64,000 nucleotides of DNA from Odiellus spinosus (Eukaryota; Arthropoda; Arachnida; Opiliones; Phalangiidae). A program made the position numbers and the translations under genes. Location: contig OY987226.1 in assembly GCA_963920705.1 (NCBI GenBank), positions 31,423,686 through 31,487,685 of the forward strand. Reading direction: 5' to 3'. Position 1 is the first letter of the stretch. Each line of letters begins with the position of its first letter. The notes beneath the pieces were generated by a model. The model did no database searches and was not told the origin of the DNA. It worked only from the letters and a program-made list of their open reading frames with translations. This document shows positions 53,607-63,667 of the stretch, in pieces.

Positions 53607-54176
53607 ATGCTTAAAAATTCACGTGGATTATTCGTGGAATTAACTCATTATTTTTATCTTGATCCAGCATTAATGATAGACGCCCGTGATTGTTGCGAAC
53701 ACATTTTAACGACTCAATGCCGACTGGGACTGATTCATAAATATTACCCCGGACAAAAATGGCGATGCTCTCACATCGAAAAGACAGCGCTTGTGTTTGG
53801 TTATATTTGTCATAGCGCCATGGCCGTTCAGTGTCTCTTAAATACCGTTTTAATTAAACTCTTGTATGAAATTGGTTCAAATCGAACAATTAAAAACATT
53901 GTTAAAACGGGAATACCTGCCAGAATTGGATACCAAAAGAACTTTATGAAATTAATCGAAGTGAATAATTATATTCGGAAACTAAGCAATGAACATTGGA
54001 CTTATACTGACGAAATACGGCGAAGGTCAAGATCACTTCGACCGATATTGGTATACGATCCTGAGGTCCGAATCTTTGATAATGATACTTTGCATGATAT
54101 TTATCAAGATAAACAAGATGTTCTTCGTGAACTAAGGGATATAGATAGTAGTTCTTCTGTTTATGATGATTATTGA
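53607..54176 (+). CDS. 'GYICHS' family protein, capsid-element copy
   Basis: 189 residues, intact from the ATG. DARDCCEHILTTQCRLGLIH and VFGYICHSAMAVQCLLNTVL define the family shared with 37166-37800 and 57513-57965. The middle and C-terminus are diverged (RRRSRSLRPILVYDPE; acidic end SSSSVYDDY). Conserved Cys/His suggest metal binding or a structural role. I do not recognise it in any named family. It ends 29 bp before the right TIR. Confidence 0.55.
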   Translation: MLKNSRGLFVELTHYFYLDPALMIDARDCCEHILTTQCRLGLIHKYYPGQKWRCSHIEKTALVFGYICHSAMAVQCLLNTVLIKLLYEIGSNRTIKNIVKTGIPARIGYQKNFMKLIEVNNYIRKLSNEHWTYTDEIRRRSRSLRPILVYDPEVRIFDNDTLHDIYQDKQDVLRELRDIDSSSSVYDDY

Positions 54177-54204
54177 ATAAAAAAACATTTATTTTGATTC
54201 CTCT

Positions 54205-54312
54205 CTCTTTCTAAGACACGTGGGGGAAAAAGTATCCGTTTTATCATCGAGCGATGGTGGCGCCGCTGGTGAGGAATGCGGGAGTTAGCTCGAAGTGTAG
54301 GGTCTTACTACT
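54205..54312 (-). repeat. right TIR of capsid element
   Basis: Perfect inverse of 49757-49864, followed by the target duplication CCCCCG (54313-54318). It carries an inverted copy of the penton-like start codon region. Confidence 0.95.
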
Positions 54313-54319
54313 CCCCCGA

Positions 54320-56590
54320 CACCCACCAAACACTTCAGATTATCAAAATTCATGATTTTTTTCATTTGATACATTAATTCTGAAACCTTTTATCTTAGTG
54401 ACGTCATTGAATTCACCGGTGTCGGGGTTGTGAATGCGAATAGCGTAGTTTTAAGGTCCGCCGCATACGACCTCGCTAATGTAGGCCTTAGGACCGCAAC
54501 CCACAAGCTCGTTCTTCATCTCACCTAAATAGTCACCCGTCTTAATTACCGACTCGCAACCCGGGGCCAAGAATATAAGGGAGTCAGTGTCGCAATAATA
54601 CGCGTGTCTGCCGACCATCTCGAGGTATTTGAGCAATTCTAGCCGAGCTAGGCCTGTAGTGTATGCGGCCAGCGTAACGCTTCCGTGTTTGAGTGTTCCC
54701 TCATTTTCGATAGTGGGTTCGTACTTGATGAGAATAGTTTCATCATTAATAGGTAAAAGGGATTTTACCTCTATGTCAGGGTTCAAAAGCAGTTCGCAAA
54801 GTTTACTAGGCTCTTTTACTAGCTCAGTGCGGGGGGAACGCAGACGCCTTCCTAGCTTCCCCCAAAAACTATTCAAAAAGTATTTTGATAAGCTCCTCAT
54901 ACCTTCATTCTTGGCTATCTGGTCTATATCTAGCTGGATCCCTTCATTATCCCGGTACAATTTTACGTATTTTTCTTTGTCTTCCCGACTGACGCACTCT
55001 GAGGGGAACCCGCTCGCCTGAGTTTTGTAAACTAGAAACGAGTATATAATCTTTGAACAAACCACCACGCCCCGTTTCTTTATCGTACTGCGTCACCTGG
55101 TACGACAAGCTTCAAACGAACGCAAGATAGTGTAATTTCTGGTTACGGCGTATCTAAGCTCGTCTACTACCCATACCCCCGTCAATTTCCTCAAATGATC
55201 GGCATGGTCGCACTCGCCCTGATATCTAGTTGCTGCGCAGGTATAGCACAGGGTGAAGACTAGTTTTCCGTTGATCTTAAGGGGAAGCACCGGGTGGTAT
55301 AAATTTTTGGGGGGAAGCACCTCGCATTTTAATAAACCCTCGAATGAAAATATGTCAGGGATATTGTTTAGCAGAATTTGTGGGTGTCCTATAGGGGTTT
55401 TTCCCATCTTGTTTATGAACGGGTACAAACTTGTTATGTCAAGATAGAGTAACTTATCAGCGCCCTCTACATTGTGGTGTAGTTTCAAAGCATTTGTGCG
55501 CCCACCGTAAAACGCGTCGCGGGGTTTAAGGGGCTCATTACTTTTATTTTTATATCTTCGCGGGTTAAAAAAGCCTCGATTTCGGGGTTATTTTTCTTTT
55601 GAACTGTCCACTCGCATTCCCAAATTACGGTCACCTGATAACCGAGAGATTTGACTTTACTGAGGGTTTTTACGGTCCGGATATATCTAGTGGCCATCGT
55701 CTGACTAGGGTCCCCCTGTAGCGGTTGGTGCCGGTTAGTTTTGAGACAAGTGGGACACGCATGGTAATAACACCCCATAAACTCAAATATTTCTTTCTCG
55801 TACAAACCGTCAACTTATTTATTCTGGCTTTGCCGTTATAGGCCAATTGAATGACGATACCCCGCTGGTATGAGAGCCATTCGAGCCACTGGACGGCTAC
55901 GTGATTTTGATTCTCTTTAAGTCGGTAACTGTTCGCGGGTAAAACCCCGATAGAATCTTTCGTTGGAAACTTTTTACGGTACACGTACGAGCAAACCCCT
56001 GGGAGGGTTACAGCCCCACATGCAAAGGTGTCAACGTTAGCGATTGTTAACAACATTTGCCGATACGCCAGACAACCAGCTTTGAGTAGGGCGACGTCAT
56101 TAGCGCAATAAAAATTAAGGGCTTCTAAAAAATTGAACCCAGTTCCTGCCTCGATTTCCGCGTGGTACCATTTCAAAAATTTCGCCTGACCCGCATGGTC
56201 AAAGTATTGGTACCCGTAAGCTTCTGGCGGTGGCAGCGTTTTTTCCAGAATGTAGTTACATGTCGCGGGGCGGCTAGGGTCATACTCGTGGTCAACCACG
56301 TTAAGCAGGAAATGGGGGAAATATCCTTTGGCACTATCCTTCAACCCAAAGGTGGTTGGAAACTTAGATAAAGCTGTCGGAATGAAACTACAGGAGTCGA
56401 GAAATAAGAGGTTGGAAAGTTTCATTTTCAGAATCTTGGTACCATTTACAATAAGTTCGGGGGTCCAGTCCCTACACATTATTTCTCTGATTAACAGCTG
56501 ATTGTCGTAATTCGACCCGATATGTGATAGCAACACGATCCATATCCTTTTCTTCTACACCCTTATCCATCTCTTTAAATTATATTATTT
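54320..56590 (-). pseudogene. virus-like protein-primed DNA polymerase B, broken
   Basis: Replicative polymerase of a Maverick/adintovirus-like element. Motifs on the minus strand: exonuclease II GSNYDNQLL (about 56510), exonuclease III YCANDVALLK (about 56107), motif A YLDITSLYPF (about 55447), motif B FLNSFWGKLGRR (about 54870) and motif C YCDTDSLIF (about 54553), the catalytic Asp pair. The frame changes near 55805, 55490 and 55085, and a TAA follows VCGGP near 54452. The N-terminal zinc and exonuclease I region is missing. The 3' part ends where the capsid element was inserted. Confidence 0.88.
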
Positions 56591-56910
56591 AAATATTAAT
56601 CCAAACATCGGGTTGGTGAAAAAATTTATAATTAAACTTCTTACCTGGTATATAAAGTCAACAGTTGAAATAAACCTCCAAATCGTAAAATGATCCGCGG
56701 CGAGCGTGAAAAAAACGTACTTGTTTGACGGCGGCTTTAATCCAAATATAAATATTCCCAACAGCCTTATACACTTTAAAATCACCGCTTAGAAAAAACC
56801 CTCAGGGTACAGACTGTTTTCTTTTCCGGGGTAGTAGTAAACAGCACGTTGTTATTTCGGGGTCACTGTATTTTTGTTTTATAGGCTTTGTCTGACATAA
56901 TTTTTTTTCA
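56591..56910. other. gene-free spacer between divergent virus-like genes
   Basis: Lies between the 5' side of minus-strand PolB and the plus-strand zinc-motif gene. A T-rich splice-acceptor tract (AATTTTTTTTCAG) closes it at 56910. No further signal. Confidence 0.45.
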
Positions 56911-57237
56911 GCTTTTACAAGGCAACAGTTCAGACGATTAGTTCGGGACGGAAAGACGGAGATTCGACCGCGTCAAGTGGTTCCGTCTTTCTGGTGCTCG
57001 GACGTGTGCGAAGTTTCATTACCTATAAGCGGTAGCTCTATTCACTACTGCATTAACAAGGACGGTCTGAGCTATAAACACGCTATATACATTCAGAGAG
57101 GTTGCATTCTTGACCGTACAATACCATCGAGCTACCTTAAAGAACTCCCCGCCTCGCGCTTTTGTATCAATTGTGATACGTATTCTTCGCACGAAAACCG
57201 CTATAGAAGTTCGTGCATTTTCTTCGACGAAGAATAA
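56911..57237 (+). pseudogene. zinc-motif protein, copy D exon
   Basis: The exon begins after TTTTTTTTCAG. HYCINKDGLSYKHAIYIQRG and ASRFCINCDTYSSHENRYRS align with the 53080-53433 protein. The N-terminal cysteine pair is kept only as WCSDVCEVS. No ATG opens the frame, so it is either a downstream exon or decayed. The stop is at 57235-57237. Confidence 0.55.
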
Positions 57238-57276
57238 AATCAAGAATACTGTTGTCGTTATCTAAAAGATTAAAAG

Positions 57277-57426
57277 ATGGATCTGTTTGAAGCGGACTAT
57301 GGACAAATGGATTTTCTTCAGAATTACTACCATTTGTATATGCCGGCCTACTTTTCGTACCATAACGGCTGTAAAACATGCCTCGTGGAAAATTTAACTT
57401 CTAAAGTGCCGAGATTAGGAACCTAA
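57277..57426 (+). CDS. short 49-residue frame with 'KVPRLGT', copy D
   Basis: Starts MDLFEADYGQMDFLQNYYHL and ends SKVPRLGT before TAA. It corresponds in position and closing block to the 53430-53573 frame. Downstream, LVEVVNNNNAE continues after the stop in a shifted frame toward the GYICHS frame. Confidence 0.45.
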   Translation: MDLFEADYGQMDFLQNYYHLYMPAYFSYHNGCKTCLVENLTSKVPRLGT

Positions 57427-57512
57427 GCTCTAGTTGAAGTTGTAAATAACAATAATGCGGAACTGAATAGGAATATTTAAAACATATAATACGAGTTTTT
57501 GTATGCAACGAA

Positions 57513-57965
57513 ATGATAAAAAATCAAACTGGTATAACTATTGGATTTCGTATTCAAGTTAGCCCTAGTTTCGCGATGTTCGAATTTATCGATAGTCGAG
57601 ATTGCGGTCGGTATATATTACAAACCGAATGTTCTTTAGGGATCATTCATAAATATTCAAAATCGGAAATTCATAAATGCCAAAATTTCAACGAAGCCTC
57701 TTATATACTCGGGTATATTTGTCATTCTAAAACCGCTGTAGAAGGAGTTATCAACACGGCATTGATAAAGATTCTCTACGAATTACGGTCGACGTTAATT
57801 AAAAACAAATCCAGAGGATGCAACGGGTATTTAATGAACATCGTAAAATTAATGGAGATATTACAAATAATCATCTGGCTAGGAGATACCCATTGTTGTA
57901 ACTACGCGACTCAACAAGTTTTTACGCCCGCAAGTGGACTCCTTAAAAAAAGCATGGTTTTATAA
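57513..57965 (+). pseudogene. 'GYICHS' family protein, copy D, split by transposon
   Basis: 150 residues: FIDSRDCGRYILQTECSLGI, ILGYICHSKTAVEGVINTAL and IIIWLGDTHCCNYATQQ. DNA identity to 37166-37800 is high. The reading ends just before the P-like transposon at 57972, and the matching 3' part of the locus resumes at 63316 with 'tggaaaagtgcttttaaatg' and a poly(A) signal near 63372, as at 37710-37785 in copy A. Confidence 0.6.
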
Positions 57966-58321
57966 TCCGAGCAAAAGGGGATAGGAGTAAAAAGGGTGGC
58001 ACTGGCCTTCTAGCCTCGGGCCTGAAATAATGCATTACCCCCACTCTCCCTAGAAATATGCCGACCCCCCCTTTTAAGCGGAGGATCATGTAGCCGCATA
58101 GCCAAAATTTGTGCGTGAATAGGCTTTCGAAAAATAGGTCTCAAAAGTTGTTCATCCGAGAATTTATCGCGTCCTTGGAGACTATTTTCTAGTCTTTGTA
58201 GTGTGTGTTGTTTTACCGGATTAATAGATTGGGCATTTAATAAATTGATATCGTGTTGGTCCCTTTGTCTCCTGCCTTTGACAAGGCATATTGGGCGTGC
58301 ATCTGGGAATGGACTCACATA

Positions 58322-59763
58322 ATGCCTCAGAAGAATAAACAAACACAATGCCACTTTGGATTTGCCTTAAAGACGGATGTCGGTGTTCAAACATTTGGAA
58401 ATGAGCAAGGCTTAAAGAAAGAAACTCAAACTTCTGACTGTGACAACATCATTTCAAATGGGATTGGAAATCCAAAATTAAGCGCACCTATTTCCAGAAG
58501 TTTGGGAGTCAATGCGGAATCCCAAACACAGATATTCGGGTGTACAGTGCCGTCAGATAAATGGGAAGAAATTAATCAGTTTACCAAAAGTAGAAAGCGG
58601 AAATTACTTATTGATAAAGAAAAAAAGCGTCACTGATGAAGATTCGCCTTCTAAGAGACTCGGACTCTCTTTAGATATGATCGATAGAGTTCATTTTCCT
58701 GTAGCGTTAATAGCTGTGAAGTCATTCATAGAAAATGAACATCTAGGTGAGTTGTGACCAAAATACTTCTATTTGTAATGAAATCTCTGTCAAAGATAAT
58801 TAAAAATATTTAATCTATTTCGTTTCAATACTGTTTAGTTGGAATTTGTACAAGGATTATGAAAAGCCATGATGGCATTTTGGATTTTCTGGAAGTTTCA
58901 CTGGACAATTGTTTGTTAAACGTTATTTCAAACTTATATGAAACACCAAGACGTTTAATGTTTTCATCTGATGGGAAATTATCTATAATAACCATTTTTA
59001 AGAAAACTATGGAACAAAATTTCTTCGATTTTGAAAAGGAACTCCTTTATTTCGAGGTCGTCAATGAAGCTTTGTCTACATTAAGTGATAAATATGTGTT
59101 TTGTCCTGGGATTTCTAGGGTAATACACAAATTAATAGTGTACCATAATATAGTATTAATGTAATGTAATGTAATAAACCCATTTCAATCATAGGAAGAA
59201 TGTATTGGTCAGGAAAATGTCAAAAACATTGTGAAAGTCTCGTATCCTGCTGAACGTTTTGAGTCAGTAAACTGTTTAGCGTGGTTTATACCTCCGACAA
59301 ACTCATCAAAAGAGAAGGTTGAGGGCAAGATTTATCAGTGTTCCAGTTGCCGAAGTTTAAAAAGGTATATTTACTAAATCGAAATTGACTACTACCTATC
59401 TACTAACAACTGCTTTGCTATTTCAGGTATCTGAGGGATTGCAAGAAAAAGAAAGATCAAGTGACCACTAAAACAAAATTGAAGAGACAATCAGTTCAAT
59501 CCAGATGTAGAATAAGTGTTTTAACTCCAAGATCTAAACGAACTCGACATCTTAATTCAACACGAAATAGATCTTCGTTAAACCAAAAAATAAAACAACT
59601 AGAAAAGAAATTGATGGAGACAAGTCTGGAACTATCCGACGTTCAAGATAAACAAATGAGAGACGTTGTTGAAGAAATAAATTTAAATGGGCAGAAAGAA
59701 TTGCAAGAAATTTTCCAACAAGCTATGATTGGCGCTGAAAAAGGCTTGGGAGACAAACAGTAA
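58322..59763 (+). pseudogene. P-like transposase, 5' exons
   Basis: Exons with good junctions: about 58322-58746 (starts MPQKNKQTQCHFGFALK; donor GTGAGT), 58839-59119 (acceptor CTGTTTAG), 59195-59364 (acceptor TTTCAATCATAG) and 59427 onward (acceptor TATTTCAG). Frame agrees across the 59364/59427 junction, giving YQCSSCRSLKRYLRDCKKKK, a possible metal-binding motif. A coiled-coil-prone segment (LNQKIKQLEKKLMETSLEL) follows at 59581-59640. One shift lies in an A-run near 58622. I do not see an N-terminal THAP finger. Confidence 0.6.
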
Positions 59764-61156
59764 AGCACCAGCTAAAAATGAATTTCTTAAAGATCAAGAA
59801 AAGTGTATCAATGGGTCCAATGGCAATAGATGGAGTCCCCTCACCTATAGGCTTTGCTTGCTCACCCGCAGCTAACGAAAAGTTACGCTCTTTCGATATC
59901 TTAAAACTACCAAGTTGTCATACTTTACAAAGAAAAATTCGAGAAATTCCCAGTAAATCTGGAATTGACATCGTTCATCTTAGAAATGAGTCGGCAAGGT
60001 TTGATGAATATTCAAAAATCCATCCTAAACTGAACAGTCCACCAAAAGAAGGAGCTCTTATATTCGACGAAGTCAAAATCATCGGTAAAATGATTTGGAA
60101 CTCAAGGAATGGGGAATATATTGGAACAGCAATGGATGATGATGAAAACGCATCTTTGTCCGATTTATTCAAGGTTCAAAAGGTTTCAGAAATACTGGAG
60201 GCAGAGTATGCTTTACAATATGTTTGGCGATGCACCACAATGAACTTTGATGTGATTTGTCCCTATTTCATGTTTTCTAAGGCAGTAACCCACGCAGCTA
60301 TTTCTAGTACATTGTTGAAAACTATATTTGCTTTCCATTCAGAGGGGTTTGAAACTGGAGTAATTGTTTGCGATGGAGGTAGCAGCAATATGTCAGCTTT
60401 AAGACACAGTTTAGGCATTAGCAAAGCTGTTGAACCTTCTTTAAGGGAAGATGGTTCTGTAAGTTTTCAGTTGAGCACAAAAGTACCAAACTATCATGTA
60501 GCAGGAGGATCAATTTATTGGATGGTATGCCCTAGTCATCAACTCAAAAACATGATTAATGCGTTGCATCATTCACAAACTAATGAGACTAGAGACTTTA
60601 CAAAACATGATTTGCGGTTTGGCTGGAAACAAATAACTGACATGAAAAACGCGAGGATGACAGGAGGGACAACGACGAGTTGGTCCAAGTGAAGGGCCTA
60701 CAACAATCGCATATAGAGCGTGATGCTTGGACTAAACTTAATGTTTTTCCTGCAAAAATAATGCAGCAAATGGAAGTTTTAGGGGAGCTGTTTAACTACG
60801 CTAACCCAATGTATGAAGATGAGCCTGCGGATAAAGCCAATATCATGGCTTGTTATAACTATTTAAAAGGTTGCCATGATATATTTGAAAATGGATTGCT
60901 TTCAGGAGAAAGAGTGTATGGCCTACATTCACCTCCTATAAAATCGATGTTAAATGGGTTAAAATATTTTGAAGAATGGGCTGCAGAGAGAATGAATGAT
61001 GATGAAAAAATGACAAATAATAGCAAGTTCCTCGCATGGCAAACTTTCGAGTTGCTAAGAATAAGCATTTATGGATTCATTGATTATGTTAAAGATTTCA
61101 CTGAGCGTCATCCTAATAGATTCGTGTATCCTGTAAGGAGTATTAAACAATTATGA
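59762..61156 (+). pseudogene. P-superfamily transposase catalytic region
   Basis: NEFLKDQEKC and RWSPLTYRLC (frame 59762) lead by a shift near 59880 into LKLPSCHTLQRKIREI, then IFDEVKII (first acidic residue), GVIVCDGGSSNMSAL (second) and CPSHQLKNMINALHH, the P/THAP9-type RNase-H-like arrangement. 60680-61156 continues with FLAWQTFELLRISIYGFIDY, also family-typical. A shift joins 60692 and 60680. The protein ends at 61156 before the 'L.QD..E..FS' C-terminal signature, so the C-terminus is replaced by repeats. Confidence 0.82.
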
Positions 61157-61480
61157 AATGATGGTTTTCCAAAGTTTAAGTTTTTAAATTCATGTCACTA
61201 GTTTATGAATTTATAACAAAATTCTAATGAAAGAGGAACTGAACCCGAGGAACAAAGTTTATCACGTTTTATCACAGTATTAAACAATTTTAAAATGATT
61301 AGATTGTTCTCCAAAGTTTAAATTTTTATCACTTTTCATTTAACTAGTTCATGAATTTATCACAAAATTATTATAAAAGTGGAACTAGACCCGAGGTACA
61401 AAGGTTATCACGTTTTATCACAGTATTAAACGATTTTAAAATGATTAGATTGTTTTCCTAAGTTTAAATGGCAATAAAGG
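61141..61480. repeat. 137-146-bp direct repeats after the transposase
   Basis: 'tattaaac.atttt' blocks recur at 61141, 61278 and 61424, each followed by 'aaatgat.ag.ttgtt.tcc' and 'tttatcacgttttatcaca'. They begin within the last codons of the transposase frame and probably replaced its C-terminus. Confidence 0.75.
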
Positions 61481-61496
61481 ATGGCAATGACCTTCG

Positions 61497-63053
61497 TTAA
61501 TTATAACAGTAATCTTTTGAATGCATTTTCTTAATATTTCTTCCCGATCGTGACTTTGTTCGGCTTGCAGCTCCAGATGTTGATGGTTTAATGGGGCTGA
61601 CCATTGAGGTACATAAATCTGAGGCTTTCGTTGCTTTTAAAGGGCTGACCATTGAGGTACAGCAATCTGAGGCTTTCATTGATTTTATAGGGCTGACCAT
61701 TATGGTACTGCAATCTGCGTCTTTCGAGTGGCTAACTTTTGATGGCTTCGAGGGGCTGACAGTTGCAATGTAAGATTTTCCCTTTTTAGCTCTCATCTTC
61801 TTCACAATGGCTTTAGGCTTTGAAGAGGTGGCAGTTTCATTGGTGGATTTTGCCTTTTTGCCTCTAGTCTTCTTTACATTTGCTTTCGGCTTTGACATTA
61901 ATTTCTTTAATTTTGATCCCATTCCATAAAGCATCCAGCGCAAATTTTGCCCACCTACTCCTCTTCTACCCCTTTTTTCATTTCTTCTACGAGTAGCCCC
62001 TCTGATCAGGTCAGCAATTTTGGCATGCATAAGCTTCCTTTGAAAAACAACTCGAAAATCTTCTAGTTGGTCTTTAGAGAAGCCCGATTCTTCAATCTCG
62101 GGTATTCCACTGACTATGGCATGAAATTGCGTTTTTAATCCTTCATCTTCTTTTACAAGTTTCGTTGTCTCCTCTGAAACCAAGATAATTTTAACTCCAC
62201 ATATGACCAAAAATGGATAGACAATATATACTTACTAATAGTTTTTCCTGGGAATGGGCTCGTAGACCAAAACCGGTATGAATCGACGACCATTTTCATA
62301 ATTTTGGACACATGTGGTATAAAATTTATATTGGCAATAAACAAACCACCCTTGTTTATTTCGTTTAAAGCTGCTGGTATATCTTCTTTAAGTTGCTCAA
62401 AATTTCTAATCGCAAGCGCAATTCGATAAAATGACAAGGCTTGTTCATGTTGTTTAGCGGTTAAAACTTTTTTCCCTGCTTTCTGCCTCTTTTTTGACTG
62501 AATTGCGCCTTTATTTAGTTTCCATATTTCCCCCATTACTCCTCCAACAATTCTATTCATCGTGTAAAGGCGATCACTCTTAACATGGCGTAGTTTAACT
62601 TTTTTTGCTTGGTCATCGTTAATCTCGAAATCATAAGGACGTTTCTTGGAAAAGAAGGCGTCTATCTTATTTTCGACTATTTCTTCCAAGTCAGCAATTC
62701 GTTTGTCGCTAGCTCTCTCGTCAACCACCTTCCACCCGATCCAGTGAAGAACTTTCAATAGTTCTGACTCGCATTCTACATCGTATCGTAACACAGGATC
62801 AGGTCCATTTTCACCATGCACTAGTTCATAAATCCATTTGCCCCAAGAATGCAAAAATATGGTATAACCCCCACGAGCATCATCTTCATGTTAAGAATAA
62901 AGTAGGTTATACTGGGAGCTCATATCTTCCACCAATTCCTTTAAACTACCAGTATTCTTCATGGAATCTAATATCCTTTTTCTGTCGCCATTACTTTTGA
63001 AGAATTCGTCCGAATCTGCTTGCTTTAGAAGTAGTTCAACCGCGTTATCCATT
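61497..63053 (-). pseudogene. second gene of the P-like transposon, unknown function
   Basis: Minus strand. An ATG near 63053 opens MDNAVELLLKQADSDEFF. A single in-frame TAA near 62892 interrupts, then the frame runs from GKWIYELVHGENGPDP through PHVSKIMKMVVDSYRFWSTS. A 62-bp intron (62235-62174; donor GTAAGTAT, acceptor TTGGTTTCAG) joins to an exon ending at 61497. The C-terminal part is basic with Lys/Ser repeats of the form MVSPIKxxKASDCCTS, about four copies, and KPKAIVKKMRAKKGKS, suggesting DNA or chromatin binding. I do not recognise the N-terminal fold. It is convergent with the transposase and inside the same TIRs. Confidence 0.6.
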
Positions 63054-63308
63054 TTAATTTTTAATTGATCTACTAAGCCTTGTATATCATCTGCTTACAA
63101 CGTAGCAGACGATTTTAAGCCGACTGAACTATTTTTCTCAAGAAAAAAAAAAAATCATATGACGTCACCATGACGTACGACTCGCTCTTATTGGCTGGCT
63201 TAACTTGGGGGAGAGGGGGGAAATTTTAGCTTCACATATTACAAGACTTCTATAGTTTCAGCTAGGAAGAACCTCGAGAGGCACCCTTTTTACTCCTATC
63301 CCCTTTTG

Positions 63309-63436
63309 ATCCGAGTGGAAAAGTGCTTTTAAATGATTCTGTATATCAAAATTTACAGCCGTATATGAAATAAAAACAAATATCTTTTCACAATCAATTT
63401 TTATTGCATCAGATTTATTTAACATACTATTTCAGA
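63309..63436 (+). pseudogene. 3' end of virus-like copy D after transposon
   Basis: Continuation of the GYICHS locus: 'tggaaaagtg.tttaaatgattctgtatatcaaaa' and 'tatgaaataaaaaca.atat' match 37710-37800. A plus-strand AATAAA lies near 63371 and a minus-strand AATAAA-like signal near 63400, consistent with convergent transcription of two genes. Confidence 0.65.
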
Positions 63437-63667
63437 CTATCGTTTAACCCTTCGAATGATGTAACCATCACACCGACGGCATCGATTGTTCAAAGACGAA
63501 CTGTCGTAGATCTCCCAAATATACGGCATAATTAGTAGCAATCCGAGAATATGATAAGTAGACTCGAATATGTATCGCGCATCTCGATTGTAAATTGATC
63601 TAATCATACCAATTGGTAAGGCAATAGGCGTGATAAACACTCGAGCAAAATATTTGACCCCCGTCAT
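63437..63667 (-). CDS. small hydrophobic protein of virus-like copy D
   Basis: 76 residues. One clear hydrophobic helix (ILGLLLIMPYIWEIYD) and a second weaker one (YFARVFITPIALPIGMI). A terminal CRRC motif sits in a basic tail. The position, convergent with the GYICHS gene, suggests a virus-element membrane or virion protein, but that is inference from layout. I know no family match. Confidence 0.4.
   Translation of the reverse strand: MTGVKYFARVFITPIALPIGMIRSIYNRDARYIFESTYHILGLLLIMPYIWEIYDSSSLNNRCRRCDGYIIRRVKR

Larger units (their letters stand above)
49757..54312. mobile_element. Maverick/Polinton-type capsid-only element, 4,556 bp
   Basis: Terminal inverted repeats of 108 bp, identical base for base (49757-49864 and 54205-54312), start AGTAGTAAGACC. 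They are flanked by a 6-bp duplication CCCCCG at 49751-49756 and 54313-54318. AG-start termini and 6-bp TSDs are the Maverick/Polinton pattern. Inside, all on the plus strand: a penton-like gene in two frames, a basic core-like gene, a double-jelly-roll-type capsid gene, a zinc-motif gene and a 'GYICHS' gene. No polymerase, integrase, protease or ATPase is present, so it would depend on other copies. Full autonomous elements are usually 15-20 kb. Confidence 0.85.
57972..63308. mobile_element. P-like transposon, 5,337 bp, two convergent genes
   Basis: Perfect 27-bp TIRs start CAAAAGGGGATAGGAGTAAA (57972-57998 and 63282-63308). The flanking 7-bp duplication is ATCCGAG at 57965-57971 and 63309-63315. 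Inside are a plus-strand multi-exon P-superfamily transposase gene (58322-61156) and a minus-strand spliced gene (63053-61497). It interrupts virus-like copy D cleanly, as shown by the continuous copy at 37.2-37.9 kb. Confidence 0.92.

Noticed and set aside
49864-54205. Autonomous Maverick with PolB included
   Set aside because: PolB at 54.3-56.6 kb lies outside the TIRs and beyond the 6-bp duplication, so it belongs to a different, older copy.
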